Source: an uncultured Eubacteriales bacterium
GTDB taxonomy: Bacteria > Bacillota_I > Bacilli_A > RF39 > UBA660
DNA length: 64,000 nt
Direction of reading: 5' to 3'
Assembly: GCA_905188025.1 (NCBI GenBank)
Contig: CAJJKI010000005.1
Location: 32,619-96,618 of the forward strand
Below the pieces are notes generated by a model. The model had not been told where the DNA came from and made no database searches. It saw nothing but the letters and a program-made list of their open reading frames with translations. Position numbers and translations under genes: made by a program. This document shows, in pieces, positions 28,605-37,034 of the stretch (positions are counted from its first letter, which is position 1; each line of letters starts with the position of its first letter).

Positions 28605-29717
28605 ATGAAAAAATTTATTCCTATATTGTTATTAGTAGTCCTATCAATATTTCCCATTAAAGTAAAAGCCTCTACTGATACTGCTTATAGCTATGTATTA
28701 ATGGACCTAGATTCAGGTCGTGTATTAGAATCCAAAAACAAAGATAAACCCCTCTTAATAGCGTCTATTACTAAGATTATGACAGCTATTATTGCTCTAG
28801 AAAATAAAGATATAAATGATCTTGTCACAGTAGACGATTCCATTAAATCAAGCTATGGATCAGGTATCTATATCTCCGTTGGAGAAGAAATAACCCTAAA
28901 AGATTTATTATATGGCCTTATGTTAAGATCCGGAAATGATGCTGCTATCATGATAAGTACCTATGTCTCAGGTAGTGAAAAAGAATTTGTGAGTCTTATG
29001 AATAAAAAAGCTAAAACTATCGGTATGAAAAATACCATCTTCTATAATTCTAGTGGTCTCGATAATAATACCATGGGAAATATCTCCACCGCCTACGATA
29101 TGGCTCTTCTCACCAAGTATGCCATGCAAAATTCTACCTATAGAGAGATTGTCAAAACAAAAAAATACACCACTAAAACCAACCTAAAAAGCTATATTTG
29201 GCATAACAAAAATAAAATGCTTAACTATGACTATGTCACTGGAGGCAAAACAGGATATACCGAAAAAGCCAAAAGAACCCTCGTATCAACTGCTAGTAAA
29301 AATAATATTAACCTAGTAGTGGTAACCATTAAAGACTCAGATGATTGGTCAACTCATAAAACCCTCTTTGAAAATACCTTCAATAACTACAAATCATATA
29401 AAGTATTAAATAAAAAGAATTTCTCCGTACTAGGAGATAATTACTATGATAAATTATATATAAAAAATAACCTCTCCCTAACCCTAAAAAAAGATGAAAC
29501 TAAGTCATTAGTAGCCCATATAAAACTAGAAAAAATAAAGAATTACCAGTCCGGTACTAGAGTAGGTACTGCCTATATCTTTCTTGGTAATACACTAGTT
29601 CATGAAGAAGAAATATATGCTAAAAGAGTAGAGCATTCACCAAGTAAAATAATAAATAAAATAAAACATATCTTTCATTTTTCTAAAACTAATAGACATA
29701 ATTATCTTCTTAACTAA
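28605..29717 (+). CDS. D-alanyl-D-alanine carboxypeptidase (DacB/DacF type)
   Basis: Penicillin-binding serine peptidase that trims the terminal D-Ala of peptidoglycan stem peptides outside the membrane. The ATG at 28605 follows AGGTGAT; the GTG at 28596 is within it. A signal peptide (MKKFIPILLLVVLSIFPIK, cleavage near VKA-S) is followed by the three active-site motifs: SITK, SGN and KTG (in GGKTGYTE). A C-terminal beta domain and a basic tail end the 371-residue protein. spmA and spmB follow, as in the Bacillus dacB-spmA-spmB spore-cortex operon. Confidence 0.9.
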   Translation: MKKFIPILLLVVLSIFPIKVKASTDTAYSYVLMDLDSGRVLESKNKDKPLLIASITKIMTAIIALENKDINDLVTVDDSIKSSYGSGIYISVGEEITLKDLLYGLMLRSGNDAAIMISTYVSGSEKEFVSLMNKKAKTIGMKNTIFYNSSGLDNNTMGNISTAYDMALLTKYAMQNSTYREIVKTKKYTTKTNLKSYIWHNKNKMLNYDYVTGGKTGYTEKAKRTLVSTASKNNINLVVVTIKDSDDWSTHKTLFENTFNNYKSYKVLNKKNFSVLGDNYYDKLYIKNNLSLTLKKDETKSLVAHIKLEKIKNYQSGTRVGTAYIFLGNTLVHEEEIYAKRVEHSPSKIINKIKHIFHFSKTNRHNYLLN

Positions 29718-29738
29718 ATAAAATTAATTAGTGATATT

Positions 29739-30317
29739 ATGATAAATTATATATTTTCTTTCTTTTTTATATCAGGTATTTTATATAGCTTTATTACCCA
29801 TACTAATATTAGTAAATATATGCTCTCATCAGGTACTACAAGTATTGAACTAATATTCTCACTTATTCCTGTAATTTGCTTATGGCTAGGTATCATGAAC
29901 ATTGCTAAAAAGAGTGGATTACTAGATAAACTAGCCAAGTATCTAACTCCCATCCTAAAAGTAATCTTTCCAGAAATTCCTCATAATAGTCCATGCTTTA
30001 CTTATATAGCTACCAATATTGTTATGAATATGCTAGGACTTGGCAACGCTGCTACACCATTTGGACTCAAAGCTATCAAAGAAATGCAAGAAATAAATCC
30101 TAAAAAAGATACCGCTTCTCGTAGTATGATAACCTTTCTTGTAATTAACACTGCCTGTATAACCATCATGCCAACAACTATTATAAGCCTTCGTATGTAT
30201 TATGGTAGCATTAGCCCAGAATCGATTATTCCCTATATCATCATTACCTCAACCTTGTCATGCCTAACTGGCCTCATCATCGATAGATTATTTTATTTGA
30301 GGCGTCATCATGCCTAA
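29739..30317 (+). CDS. spmA: Spore maturation protein A (nucleoside recognition domain)
   Basis: A 192-residue membrane protein. SpmA/SpmB are needed for proper spore core dehydration and heat resistance in Bacillus and Clostridium. Recognised by IVMNMLGLGNAATPFGLKA and the following MQEINPKKDTAS, typical of SpmA. About five hydrophobic segments. Its end overlaps spmB by 8 bp. The Shine-Dalgarno is weak (TAGTGAT). Confidence 0.88.
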   Translation: MINYIFSFFFISGILYSFITHTNISKYMLSSGTTSIELIFSLIPVICLWLGIMNIAKKSGLLDKLAKYLTPILKVIFPEIPHNSPCFTYIATNIVMNMLGLGNAATPFGLKAIKEMQEINPKKDTASRSMITFLVINTACITIMPTTIISLRMYYGSISPESIIPYIIITSTLSCLTGLIIDRLFYLRRHHA

Positions 30318-30813
30318 TATCTCCCAGTACATTATTCCTAGTATCACTTTATTTGTCATAATCTATGCTCTCATAAAAAAAGTAGATATCTATAACGAGT
30401 TCCTAGAAGGAGTAAAAGAAGGCCTTGATTTATCCCTCTCCATCTTTCCAAGCATGTTTGCCATGATCATATCCATAACCGTATTTACCAAAAGCAACCT
30501 CCTAAATGACCTCATCACCCACATCACCATTCCCCTTATCCCCAAAGAAATTCTCCCCCTAACTTTATTACGCCCTGTCTCATCTTCATCCTCTTTGATG
30601 CTTCTCAATAACATTTTAAGTACGGCCGGACCAGACTCATTAGTTGGAAAAATTGCTAGCATCATCACCGGCAGCACTGATACAACCATCTATATCATCG
30701 GCTTATACTATTCCAGTATCAAAATAAAACATATCCGTCACTCCCTAATAGTAGGCCTCCTCGCAGATCTATCATGTATAATTATCAGCATCCTTATAGT
30801 TAATCTCCTATAA
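30310..30813 (+). CDS. spmB: Spore maturation protein B (nucleoside recognition domain)
   Basis: A 167-residue membrane partner of SpmA. Family features: GVKEGLDLSLSIFPSMFAM near residue 38, LRPVSSSSSLMLLNN and GKIASIITGSTDTTIYII near 120. It overlaps spmA and lies in the same transcript as the D,D-carboxypeptidase. A terminator follows. Confidence 0.88.
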   Translation: MPNISQYIIPSITLFVIIYALIKKVDIYNEFLEGVKEGLDLSLSIFPSMFAMIISITVFTKSNLLNDLITHITIPLIPKEILPLTLLRPVSSSSSLMLLNNILSTAGPDSLVGKIASIITGSTDTTIYIIGLYYSSIKIKHIRHSLIVGLLADLSCIIISILIVNLL

Positions 30814-30848
30814 AAATAAAAGCAACCATTAAAGGTCACTTTTATTTA
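30814..30848 (+). terminator. Bidirectional terminator between spmB and the small minus-strand gene
   Basis: AAATAAAAG / CTTTTATTT outer stem with an inner CC / GG pair; the 3' end of the 46-residue gene on the other strand runs into it. Confidence 0.7.
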
Positions 30849-30969
30849 GGTTATTTCCATTCATGTTATTAGAATCATTTTCATGACAACTAGACGCATT
30901 GCCATTTAAACTTTTATTCATATTATTCTTACATGAATTAGAATTTTTTGACTTTTTATTCTTAGCCAT
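30829..30969 (-). CDS. Small Asn/Ser/Lys-rich protein, 46 aa
   Basis: Too short for routine ORF calling but well supported: the minus-strand ATG at 30969 has GGGTGAT 4-10 bases upstream. The product starts MAKNKKSKNSNSCKNN and stays rich in Asn, Ser and Lys, with two Cys. Its composition recalls small spore-associated proteins, and it lies right behind spmAB, but I recognise no named family. It is convergent with spmB and divergent from secA. Confidence 0.6.
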   Translation of the reverse strand: MAKNKKSKNSNSCKNNMNKSLNGNASSCHENDSNNMNGNNLNKSDL

Positions 30970-31073
30970 AATTATCACCCACTATTAATATGACCTAATA
31001 TTATGGTTTTATGTGTGAAATACTAGTATTTTTTTAATTTTTTTGATAAAATACATATTAAGGAAGTGAATAC

Positions 31074-33569
31074 ATGATAAATATATTTAAAAAATTATTC
31101 GATACCGAATATAAAGAATTAAAAAGATTTAATGAAATAGCTACTAAGATTGATGCTTTAGATGAAGAGTATAGCAAATTATCTGACAAAAAACTATCAG
31201 CTAAGACTAACGAATTCAAGAAAAGACTTGAAGATGGTGAAGACTTAGAAGATATCCTCGTCGAAGCATTTGCTACCATTCGTGAAGCTGCATATCGTAT
31301 CATTGGTGAAAAAGCTTATTTTTGCCAATTACTTGGTGGACTAGCTATTCACTATGGCAATATCGCTGAAATGAAAACTGGTGAAGGTAAAACATTAACA
31401 ACCATCTTTCCAGCATATGTCAATGCCTTAACTGGTAAAGGCGTTCACGTTGTAACAGTTAATGAATATCTTACCCAAAGAAACGCCGAATGGATGGGAC
31501 CAGTATTTAACTTTTTAGGTCTAACTGTCGGAGTTAATCTAAGAGAATTATCTCCAAAAGAAAAAAGAGAAGTATATAACTGCGATATAATGTACACAAC
31601 TAATAATGAATTAGGATTCGACTACCTAAGAGATAATATGGTTGTAAGAAAAGAAGATCGTGTTGGCCGTCGTCTAAACTACTGTATCATCGATGAAGTT
31701 GACTCCGTTTTAATCGACGAAGCAAGAACGCCATTAATTATCTCTGGTGGCGTTATGCAAAACGTAAACCTATTTGAACAAGCCGACAATTTCGCAAAAT
31801 CATTAAAAGAAAATGTTGACTACGTAAAAGAAGAAAAAGCTAGAAGTATCACCTTAACCGATGAAGGTGCCCATAAATGCGAAAAAGCCTTTCATATTGA
31901 TAACTTATATGATATAAATAATACTGCTTTAGTTCACCACATTAATCTAGCCCTAAAAGCCAACTACTTCATGAAAAATGACGTTGACTATGTAGTACAA
32001 GATGGCGAAGTCGTAATCGTTGATCAATTCACTGGCCGTCTAATGAAAGGAAGAGCCTTCTCAGAAGGACTTCATCAAGCTATTGAAGCCAAAGAACACG
32101 TTAAAATCAACCAAGAAACAAAAACATTAGCTACAATAACTTTCCAAAATTTATTTAGAATGTACAATAAATTATCTGGTATGACTGGTACCGCTAAAAC
32201 AGAAGAAGAAGAATTTAGAAATATCTATAACATGTATGTTATCTGTATTCCAACTAACAAACCAGTTATTCGTGAAGATGCTACAGACTTATTATATCCT
32301 GGTAAAGAAGGCAAATATAATGCCATCATCAGAGTAGTAGAAGAACGTCATAAATTAGGTCAACCAATTCTAATTGGTACCATCGCTATTGAAACTAGTG
32401 AATTATTAAGCAAAATGCTAACTAAAAAGAAAATAAAACACGAAGTATTAAATGCTAAAAATCATGCTCGTGAAGCTGAAATAATTGCTCATGCTGGTGA
32501 AAAAGGTGCTGTAACAATCGCTACTAATATGGCCGGCCGTGGTACCGATATCAAATTAGGTGAAGGAGTTAAAGAACTAGGTGGTCTTTGCGTAATTGGT
32601 ACAGAAAGACATGAATCTCGTCGTATCGATAATCAGCTTCGTGGTCGTGCCGGAAGACAAGGAGATCCAGGATTCAGCCAATTCTTCGTATCATTTGAAG
32701 ACGATTTGTTAGTAAGATTCGGATCAGATAGATACAAAGACATGATGGCAAGTATTGGCTTTACCGGAGATCAAGCTATTAGAAATAAAATGTTTGCTAA
32801 AACTGTAGAAACAGCTCAAAAAAGAGTTGAAGGAAATAACTTTGATATAAGAAAACACTTACTTAGCTATGATGACGTTATGAATACTCAAAGAAATATC
32901 ATTTATGAAAGAAGAAATGAAATTCTAGATAATGATTCTATTCACGAAACAGTCTTATCAGGCTTCAAAGAATATATCACTAATCTTGTAATGTCTCATC
33001 TCGTAGAAAGTAGACACCTTCAAGAAAATGATTATTCAGAAATCCTTGAAGCTTCAAACGAAAACCTTCTAAGAAAATACCGCCTAAATCTTTCAGAAAT
33101 AAATGGTAAAAAAGAAGATGAAATAATTGATTTTATCTACGAAAAAGTAGTTCAAGATTATGAAGAAAAATTAGCAGATTTACCAGAAGAAATAACAAAT
33201 GAATTTGAAAAAGCTATCTCTTTAAGAGTAATAGATAGTAACTGGATGGAACATATCAGTACTATGAGTCATCTTCGTGAAGGAGTAGGTTTAAGAGGAT
33301 ATGCTAACGAAAATCCATTAGACGCTTACACTAAAGAAGGCTATGCTCTATTTGATAATATGTTAAATAAAATAAATGCTGATATCAGTATATATCTATT
33401 AAAATCAGAAATAAGACAAAATACTGAAAGAAAAGAAGTAGTTAAAAAAGTAATCACTAATGATGGAAAAGAAACAATCAAAACAAGCAAAAAAAGTGAT
33501 AAAGTAGGCCGTAATGATCCGTGTCCTTGTGGAAGTGGTAAAAAATACAAACAATGCTGTGGAAAGTAG
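31074..33569 (+). CDS. secA: Protein translocase ATPase SecA
   Basis: Motor that drives preproteins through SecYEG. At 831 aa it is complete. Walker A MKTGEGKT near residue 100, DEVDSVLIDEARTPLI near 208, the GRAGRQGDPG motif VI and IGTERHESRRIDNQLRG are all present. The C-terminal zinc-binding SEC-C motif, CPCGSGKKYKQCCGK, ends the protein. The DNA encoding this motif is repeated twice within the next 10 kb and seems to be the attachment site for integrative elements. Confidence 0.98.
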   Translation: MINIFKKLFDTEYKELKRFNEIATKIDALDEEYSKLSDKKLSAKTNEFKKRLEDGEDLEDILVEAFATIREAAYRIIGEKAYFCQLLGGLAIHYGNIAEMKTGEGKTLTTIFPAYVNALTGKGVHVVTVNEYLTQRNAEWMGPVFNFLGLTVGVNLRELSPKEKREVYNCDIMYTTNNELGFDYLRDNMVVRKEDRVGRRLNYCIIDEVDSVLIDEARTPLIISGGVMQNVNLFEQADNFAKSLKENVDYVKEEKARSITLTDEGAHKCEKAFHIDNLYDINNTALVHHINLALKANYFMKNDVDYVVQDGEVVIVDQFTGRLMKGRAFSEGLHQAIEAKEHVKINQETKTLATITFQNLFRMYNKLSGMTGTAKTEEEEFRNIYNMYVICIPTNKPVIREDATDLLYPGKEGKYNAIIRVVEERHKLGQPILIGTIAIETSELLSKMLTKKKIKHEVLNAKNHAREAEIIAHAGEKGAVTIATNMAGRGTDIKLGEGVKELGGLCVIGTERHESRRIDNQLRGRAGRQGDPGFSQFFVSFEDDLLVRFGSDRYKDMMASIGFTGDQAIRNKMFAKTVETAQKRVEGNNFDIRKHLLSYDDVMNTQRNIIYERRNEILDNDSIHETVLSGFKEYITNLVMSHLVESRHLQENDYSEILEASNENLLRKYRLNLSEINGKKEDEIIDFIYEKVVQDYEEKLADLPEEITNEFEKAISLRVIDSNWMEHISTMSHLREGVGLRGYANENPLDAYTKEGYALFDNMLNKINADISIYLLKSEIRQNTERKEVVKKVITNDGKETIKTSKKSDKVGRNDPCPCGSGKKYKQCCGK
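33527..33548 (+). repeat. Putative left attachment site in the secA SEC-C codons
   Basis: A 22-bp stretch (CTTGTGGAAGTGGTAAAAAA plus TA) identical to 42251-42272. Upstream of it the two loci differ completely, as expected for a crossover within the core of an att site. Together they bound an 8.7 kb element. Confidence 0.6.
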
Positions 33570-33612
33570 CATAAAATAAGGAAATCTCTATGCAAACATT
33601 TTTGCAAATAAT

Positions 33613-33689
33613 ATAAAGTTGGCATTCGTGCCAACTTTTTTATTTACTCAATTGTAAATGGAGGAGAGATTATTATGGCTGATGTAACA
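33613..33689 (+). repeat. 77-bp direct repeat, copy 1 (element left end)
   Basis: Matches 43105-43181 over 77 bp with a few mismatches. It spans a hairpin terminator, an AT-rich spacer, the Shine-Dalgarno and the first five codons (MADVT) of an integrase gene. Both copies stand about 50 bp behind a SEC-C coding end, so the block looks like the conserved left end of an element family. Confidence 0.8.
33615..33641 (+). terminator. Terminator behind secA, part of the element left end
   Basis: A perfect 10-bp stem AAAGTTGGCA / TGCCAACTTT with a TTCG tetraloop and T-run. Because it recurs at 43107, it probably arrived with the element rather than belonging to secA. Confidence 0.9.
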
Positions 33690-34124
33690 GTTCAAAAAAG
33701 AGGAGAAGTATATCAACATAAATTTGAAATAGCTTCAATCGATAGGAAAAGAAAATTTAAAAATAAGTCAGGATTCGCATCAAAAAGCGAAGCAAAACAA
33801 GCAGGTATTATTGCATACAATGAGTATTTGAATACTGGACATAGTTTTAAATTCTTGCCTCAGTCGATTTTTGATAATATGGCATTTAATAAAAAGGATA
33901 CTTTCATTTTAGGAAAATCAATGAAGAAACTAGATTTTAGTAATAAAGTACAAAAAATTAAATGTCCTACCCTTATAGTGTGTGGAGAGAAAGATAGTGT
34001 CAATATTAAATCAGCATATTATTTATCCGAAAATATAAAAAACGCAAAATTAAAAATTATTGAAAATACAGGACACGTTGTAAATGAAGAAAAACCACAA
34101 ATATTAGCAAAAGTTTTAGAGTAA
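33675..34124 (+). pseudogene. Chimeric ORF: integrase N-terminus fused to an alpha/beta-hydrolase C-terminus
   Basis: The first about 60 residues (VQKRGEVYQHKFEIAS, SGFASKSEAKQAGI, AYNEYLNTG) are the arm-type DNA-binding domain of Tn916-like tyrosine integrases. From about residue 70 the sequence changes to the tail of an alpha/beta hydrolase: CPTLIVCGEKD, then IIENTGHVVNEEKP with the catalytic His region. The hydrolase lacks its nucleophile domain and the integrase its catalytic domain, so neither can work. The matching integrase C-terminus lies at 41695-41976. GGAGGAGAG precedes the start, so the ORF may still be translated. Confidence 0.8.
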
Positions 34125-34248
34125 TTATTATAAAGAATTTTAAAGTATAAAATACGAAAAGTTTATTTTTAAAATAATATATGTTAAAATATATCTAAAT
34201 AAGATTTATCTAAAAAATGTTATTCAATATATTTTGTTAAGTTTTGTA

Positions 34249-34257
34249 TGGTATAAT
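34249..34257 (+). promoter_or_regulatory. Extended -10 promoter of vanRS
   Basis: TGGTATAAT, an extended -10 (TGn then TATAAT), lies 43 bp before vanR. No good -35 is seen at 17 bp, in keeping with the extended type. Confidence 0.6.
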
Positions 34258-34300
34258 TAGTATGTATTGTTAATTTAAAACTTGTGGAAGGGAGAGGAAA

Positions 34301-34990
34301 ATGAATAAAATTTTAGTTGTAGATGATGAAAAGGAAATAGTAGATTTAGTTGAATTATATTTGAAAAATGAAAATTATACAGTTTATAAATATTATTCTG
34401 CTAAAGAAGTGCTTGATAATATTGATAATTTAGATGTAGATTTAGCAATTTTAGATGTTATGATGCCTGAAATTGATGGATTTATGCTATGCAATAAAAT
34501 TAGAGAAAAATATACTTTCCCAATTATTTTTGCAACTGCAAAAGTAGAAGAAATTGATAAAATAAATGGCTTGATGATAGGAGCAGATGACTATGTAACA
34601 AAGCCTTTTCAACCTTTGGAATTGATTGCAAGAGTAAAAGCACAGTTAAGAAGAAGTCAAAAGTATAATAATTCAAATCAAAAAGAAAATGTAATTGATT
34701 TTAGAGGGATACTTATAAATAAAGATACTCACGAATTTTATTTCAACGAAAAAAAGGTCGAACTAACAAAAATAGAATTTGAAATATTATGGCTATTATG
34801 CGAAAACAGAGGAAAAGTAATTAAAACAGATGAATTATTTTCTAAGGTATGGGGAAGTAAATATTTTGAAAAAGATAACAATACTGTAATGGTACATATT
34901 AGACATTTAAGAGAAAAAATGAATGATATTGGAAAGAAGCCAAAATATATAAAAACAGTTTATGGAGTGGGGTATAAAATTGAGAAGTAA
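34301..34990 (+). CDS. vanR: VanR-type response regulator (OmpR family)
   Basis: A 229-residue regulator that, when phosphorylated by VanS, switches on the resistance genes. Receiver domain (1-115): acidic pair in VVDDEK, phospho-acceptor Asp in LAILDVMMPEIDGF, and the Lys in DDYVTKPF. Winged-helix OmpR domain (about 130-229) ends YIKTVYGVGYKIEK. GGGAGAGG lies at good distance. It overlaps vanS. A set of 11-bp-spaced repeats before vanW is its likely binding site. Confidence 0.9.
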   Translation: MNKILVVDDEKEIVDLVELYLKNENYTVYKYYSAKEVLDNIDNLDVDLAILDVMMPEIDGFMLCNKIREKYTFPIIFATAKVEEIDKINGLMIGADDYVTKPFQPLELIARVKAQLRRSQKYNNSNQKENVIDFRGILINKDTHEFYFNEKKVELTKIEFEILWLLCENRGKVIKTDELFSKVWGSKYFEKDNNTVMVHIRHLREKMNDIGKKPKYIKTVYGVGYKIEK

Positions 34991-36092
34991 AAAAAATAAA
35001 TTATTGAAAAAAACATTTATAAATTTTGTAATAAAAATATTGGTATGGTCTATATGTATGCCATTTGGTATTTTACTTTTGGTGGCACTAATTGATAGGC
35101 TAAGTTTTCAATGGCTATATGATATTTCACCGGAAGTTTACAACAATTTTAGTGAATTTTTTTACAGCATAACAGACCTTAGAACTTCTATAATTCCTAT
35201 ACTAATAATTTGGGTAATTGGTACGTTAGTGCTACTATATAGATTATTAAAGAAAGTTTTTGGATATATTGATGAAGTTGGAAAGGCAACTGAAGATTTA
35301 GTAAATAAAGATGTTGAATATATTGAATTACCAGATGAATTAGAAGAAATCCAAAAGCGTATGAATCACTTAAAAAGAGAATCAGAGAAAAATGAAAAAT
35401 TGGCTAAAGAAAATGAAGAAAAGAAAGATGAGTTAATAGTTTATTTAGCACACGATATTAAGACACCTTTAACATCAATGATAGGTTATTTATCAATTTT
35501 GGATGAAATAGATGATATGCCAAAAAAGAAACAAAAAAATTATATTTCTATTGCATTAGATAAATCATATAGATTAGAAGATTTAATCAATGAGTTATTT
35601 GATGTGGCTAGATTTAATTCTGAAAAAATTGTTTTAGAAAAAGAGGAATTGAATCTTAATTTGATGTTGGAACAAATCATTGACGATTTCTATCCTACTT
35701 TACGAGAATTAAATAAGAGTATTAAATTGAATTATAATGAGCCAATCAGTATAAATGGTGATCCAGATAAATTAAGTAGAGTATTTAATAATCTTATAAA
35801 AAATGCTATTAGTTATAGTAAAGAAGAAAGTGAAATTGTAATCAATTTGAAAAAAGATAATAATAATGCAATTGTTGAAGTAATAAACAAAGGGAAACAA
35901 ATATCAAAAGAAAAATTAAGTAAAATATTTGAGAAGTTTTATAGACTAGACTCTGCAAGAACATCAAGAACAGGTGGAAGTGGATTAGGTCTTGCCATTG
36001 CAAAAGACATAGTTGAATTACATAACGGAACAATAATTGCCGAAAGTAATGAGGAAGAAACAACTTTCCGAGTTACATTACCATTAAAATAA
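34980..36092 (+). CDS. vanS: VanS-type sensor histidine kinase
   Basis: Membrane sensor pairing with VanR. Two membrane segments (about 15-38 and 68-90 of the called protein) flank a short outer loop. A HAMP-like linker and coiled coil follow, then the H-box VYLAHDIKTPLTSM, the N-box FNNLIKNAISYS, and the G boxes ending GGSGLGLAIAKDIVE. The frame opens at an ATG at 34962, but GGAGTGGGG at 34964-34972 fits the TTG at 34980 best. Overlaps vanR by 11 bp. Like VanS of VanG clusters; the inducer is not known from sequence. Confidence 0.88.
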   Translation: MRSKKNKLLKKTFINFVIKILVWSICMPFGILLLVALIDRLSFQWLYDISPEVYNNFSEFFYSITDLRTSIIPILIIWVIGTLVLLYRLLKKVFGYIDEVGKATEDLVNKDVEYIELPDELEEIQKRMNHLKRESEKNEKLAKENEEKKDELIVYLAHDIKTPLTSMIGYLSILDEIDDMPKKKQKNYISIALDKSYRLEDLINELFDVARFNSEKIVLEKEELNLNLMLEQIIDDFYPTLRELNKSIKLNYNEPISINGDPDKLSRVFNNLIKNAISYSKEESEIVINLKKDNNNAIVEVINKGKQISKEKLSKIFEKFYRLDSARTSRTGGSGLGLAIAKDIVELHNGTIIAESNEEETTFRVTLPLK

Positions 36093-36132
36093 TTTAAGAA
36101 GAATTTAAGATTTATTTAAGATAGAATTAAAG
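36093..36132 (+). promoter_or_regulatory. VanR-box: TTTAAGA direct repeats every 11 bp
   Basis: TTTAAGA occurs at 36093, 36104 and 36115, and a variant ATTAAAG at 36126, all in 11-bp phase. This is the layout of OmpR/PhoB-family binding sites. The last unit ends 20 bp before the TATAAT at 36153, where a -35 would be, fitting activation of a promoter without a good -35. Confidence 0.75.
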
Positions 36133-36190
36133 AACAATCATTCATAAATCAGTATAATTTAATTGTATTGATTTGAATGATTGTTTTTTT
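36133..36190 (+). terminator. vanRS terminator with the vanW promoter -10 in its loop
   Basis: AACAATCATTC at 36134 pairs with GAATGATTGTT at 36175, extended by AAATCA / TGATTT, then seven T. The loop holds TATAAT at 36153-36158. A transcript starting about 7 bases after this -10 lacks the left arm and cannot form the hairpin, so only readthrough from vanRS is stopped. Confidence 0.75.
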
Positions 36191-36210
36191 GTTGATTGGA
36201 GGTGCTGCAA

Positions 36211-37029
36211 ATGGCAAGAAAAAGATTAACACAATTATTTCCATTTTTATTACCATTACGAATATGGCAAAGGAACTTATTTTATCAAATTGGAATGAAG
36301 TTTGACGGAAATAAGTATTCTAAAAATTTTGGAGAAAAATTAAAATATGAAGTTTGTAAGACTAAAACATTGATGATAAACGAAAATAGTGGACACGATA
36401 TTATTTATCAAAAAAACAAAGTCGAAAACTTAAAAATAGCAAGTAAAACTATGAATCATATTTTAATATATCCTAATGAAACATTTTCCTTTTGTTATTT
36501 AGTTAGAAACAGTAAAAAGTACGGAAAATATAAAGATGGTTTGATATTGGTAGATGGAAAAATAGTAGCAAAAAAAGGTGGAGGGCTATGTCATTTAAGT
36601 AATTTGTTACATTATCTATTTTTAATGAGTCCACTTACAGTTACTGAAAGGCACGGACATAAAGTAAAATCTTTTCCTAATCCAGATGAATCTTCTTTAG
36701 AAGGAATTGACGCAACAATTAGTAGTGGTTGGTTAGATTTAAAAGTAAAAAATGAAACTAACAATATATATCAAATAGACATTTCATTTGATGAAGATTA
36801 TATGTATGGGAAAATATTATCAAATAGTGAATCAAATGTTGATTATAAGATAGTAAATGGAAATTTAAAGTATGTCAAAGAAAACGAAAATATTTATGAA
36901 TGCGTTGAAGTTATAAGAGTTGAAATAGACAAGAAAACAAGAAAAGAAATCAGAAAAGAAAAATTATATGATGAGAAAGTTCTTATTGAATATGAATTGC
37001 CAAGTGATGTTAAAGTAGAGGAGATGTGA
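36211..37029 (+). CDS. vanW: VanW-family protein
   Basis: A 272-residue VanW-like protein of the VanB/VanG clusters; its biochemical role is not known. The ATG at 36211 has GGAGGTG upstream, while the in-frame TTG at 36196 does not. Family features: SKTMNHILIYPNETFSF, then KKGGGLCHLSNLLHYLF and TERHGHKVKSFP, the conserved G4/VanW signature. It heads the resistance operon and ends just before vanG, whose start lies 5 bp after its stop. Confidence 0.88.
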   Translation: MARKRLTQLFPFLLPLRIWQRNLFYQIGMKFDGNKYSKNFGEKLKYEVCKTKTLMINENSGHDIIYQKNKVENLKIASKTMNHILIYPNETFSFCYLVRNSKKYGKYKDGLILVDGKIVAKKGGGLCHLSNLLHYLFLMSPLTVTERHGHKVKSFPNPDESSLEGIDATISSGWLDLKVKNETNNIYQIDISFDEDYMYGKILSNSESNVDYKIVNGNLKYVKENENIYECVEVIRVEIDKKTRKEIRKEKLYDEKVLIEYELPSDVKVEEM

Positions 37030-37034
37030 TTTTT

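Noticed and set aside
30390..30689. 99-codon open frame on the minus strand inside spmB
   Set aside because: No Shine-Dalgarno, no recognisable domain, and it is fully covered by the well-supported spmB.
35842..36063. 73-codon minus-strand frame within vanS
   Set aside because: A shadow of the ATPase domain codons, with no start signal.
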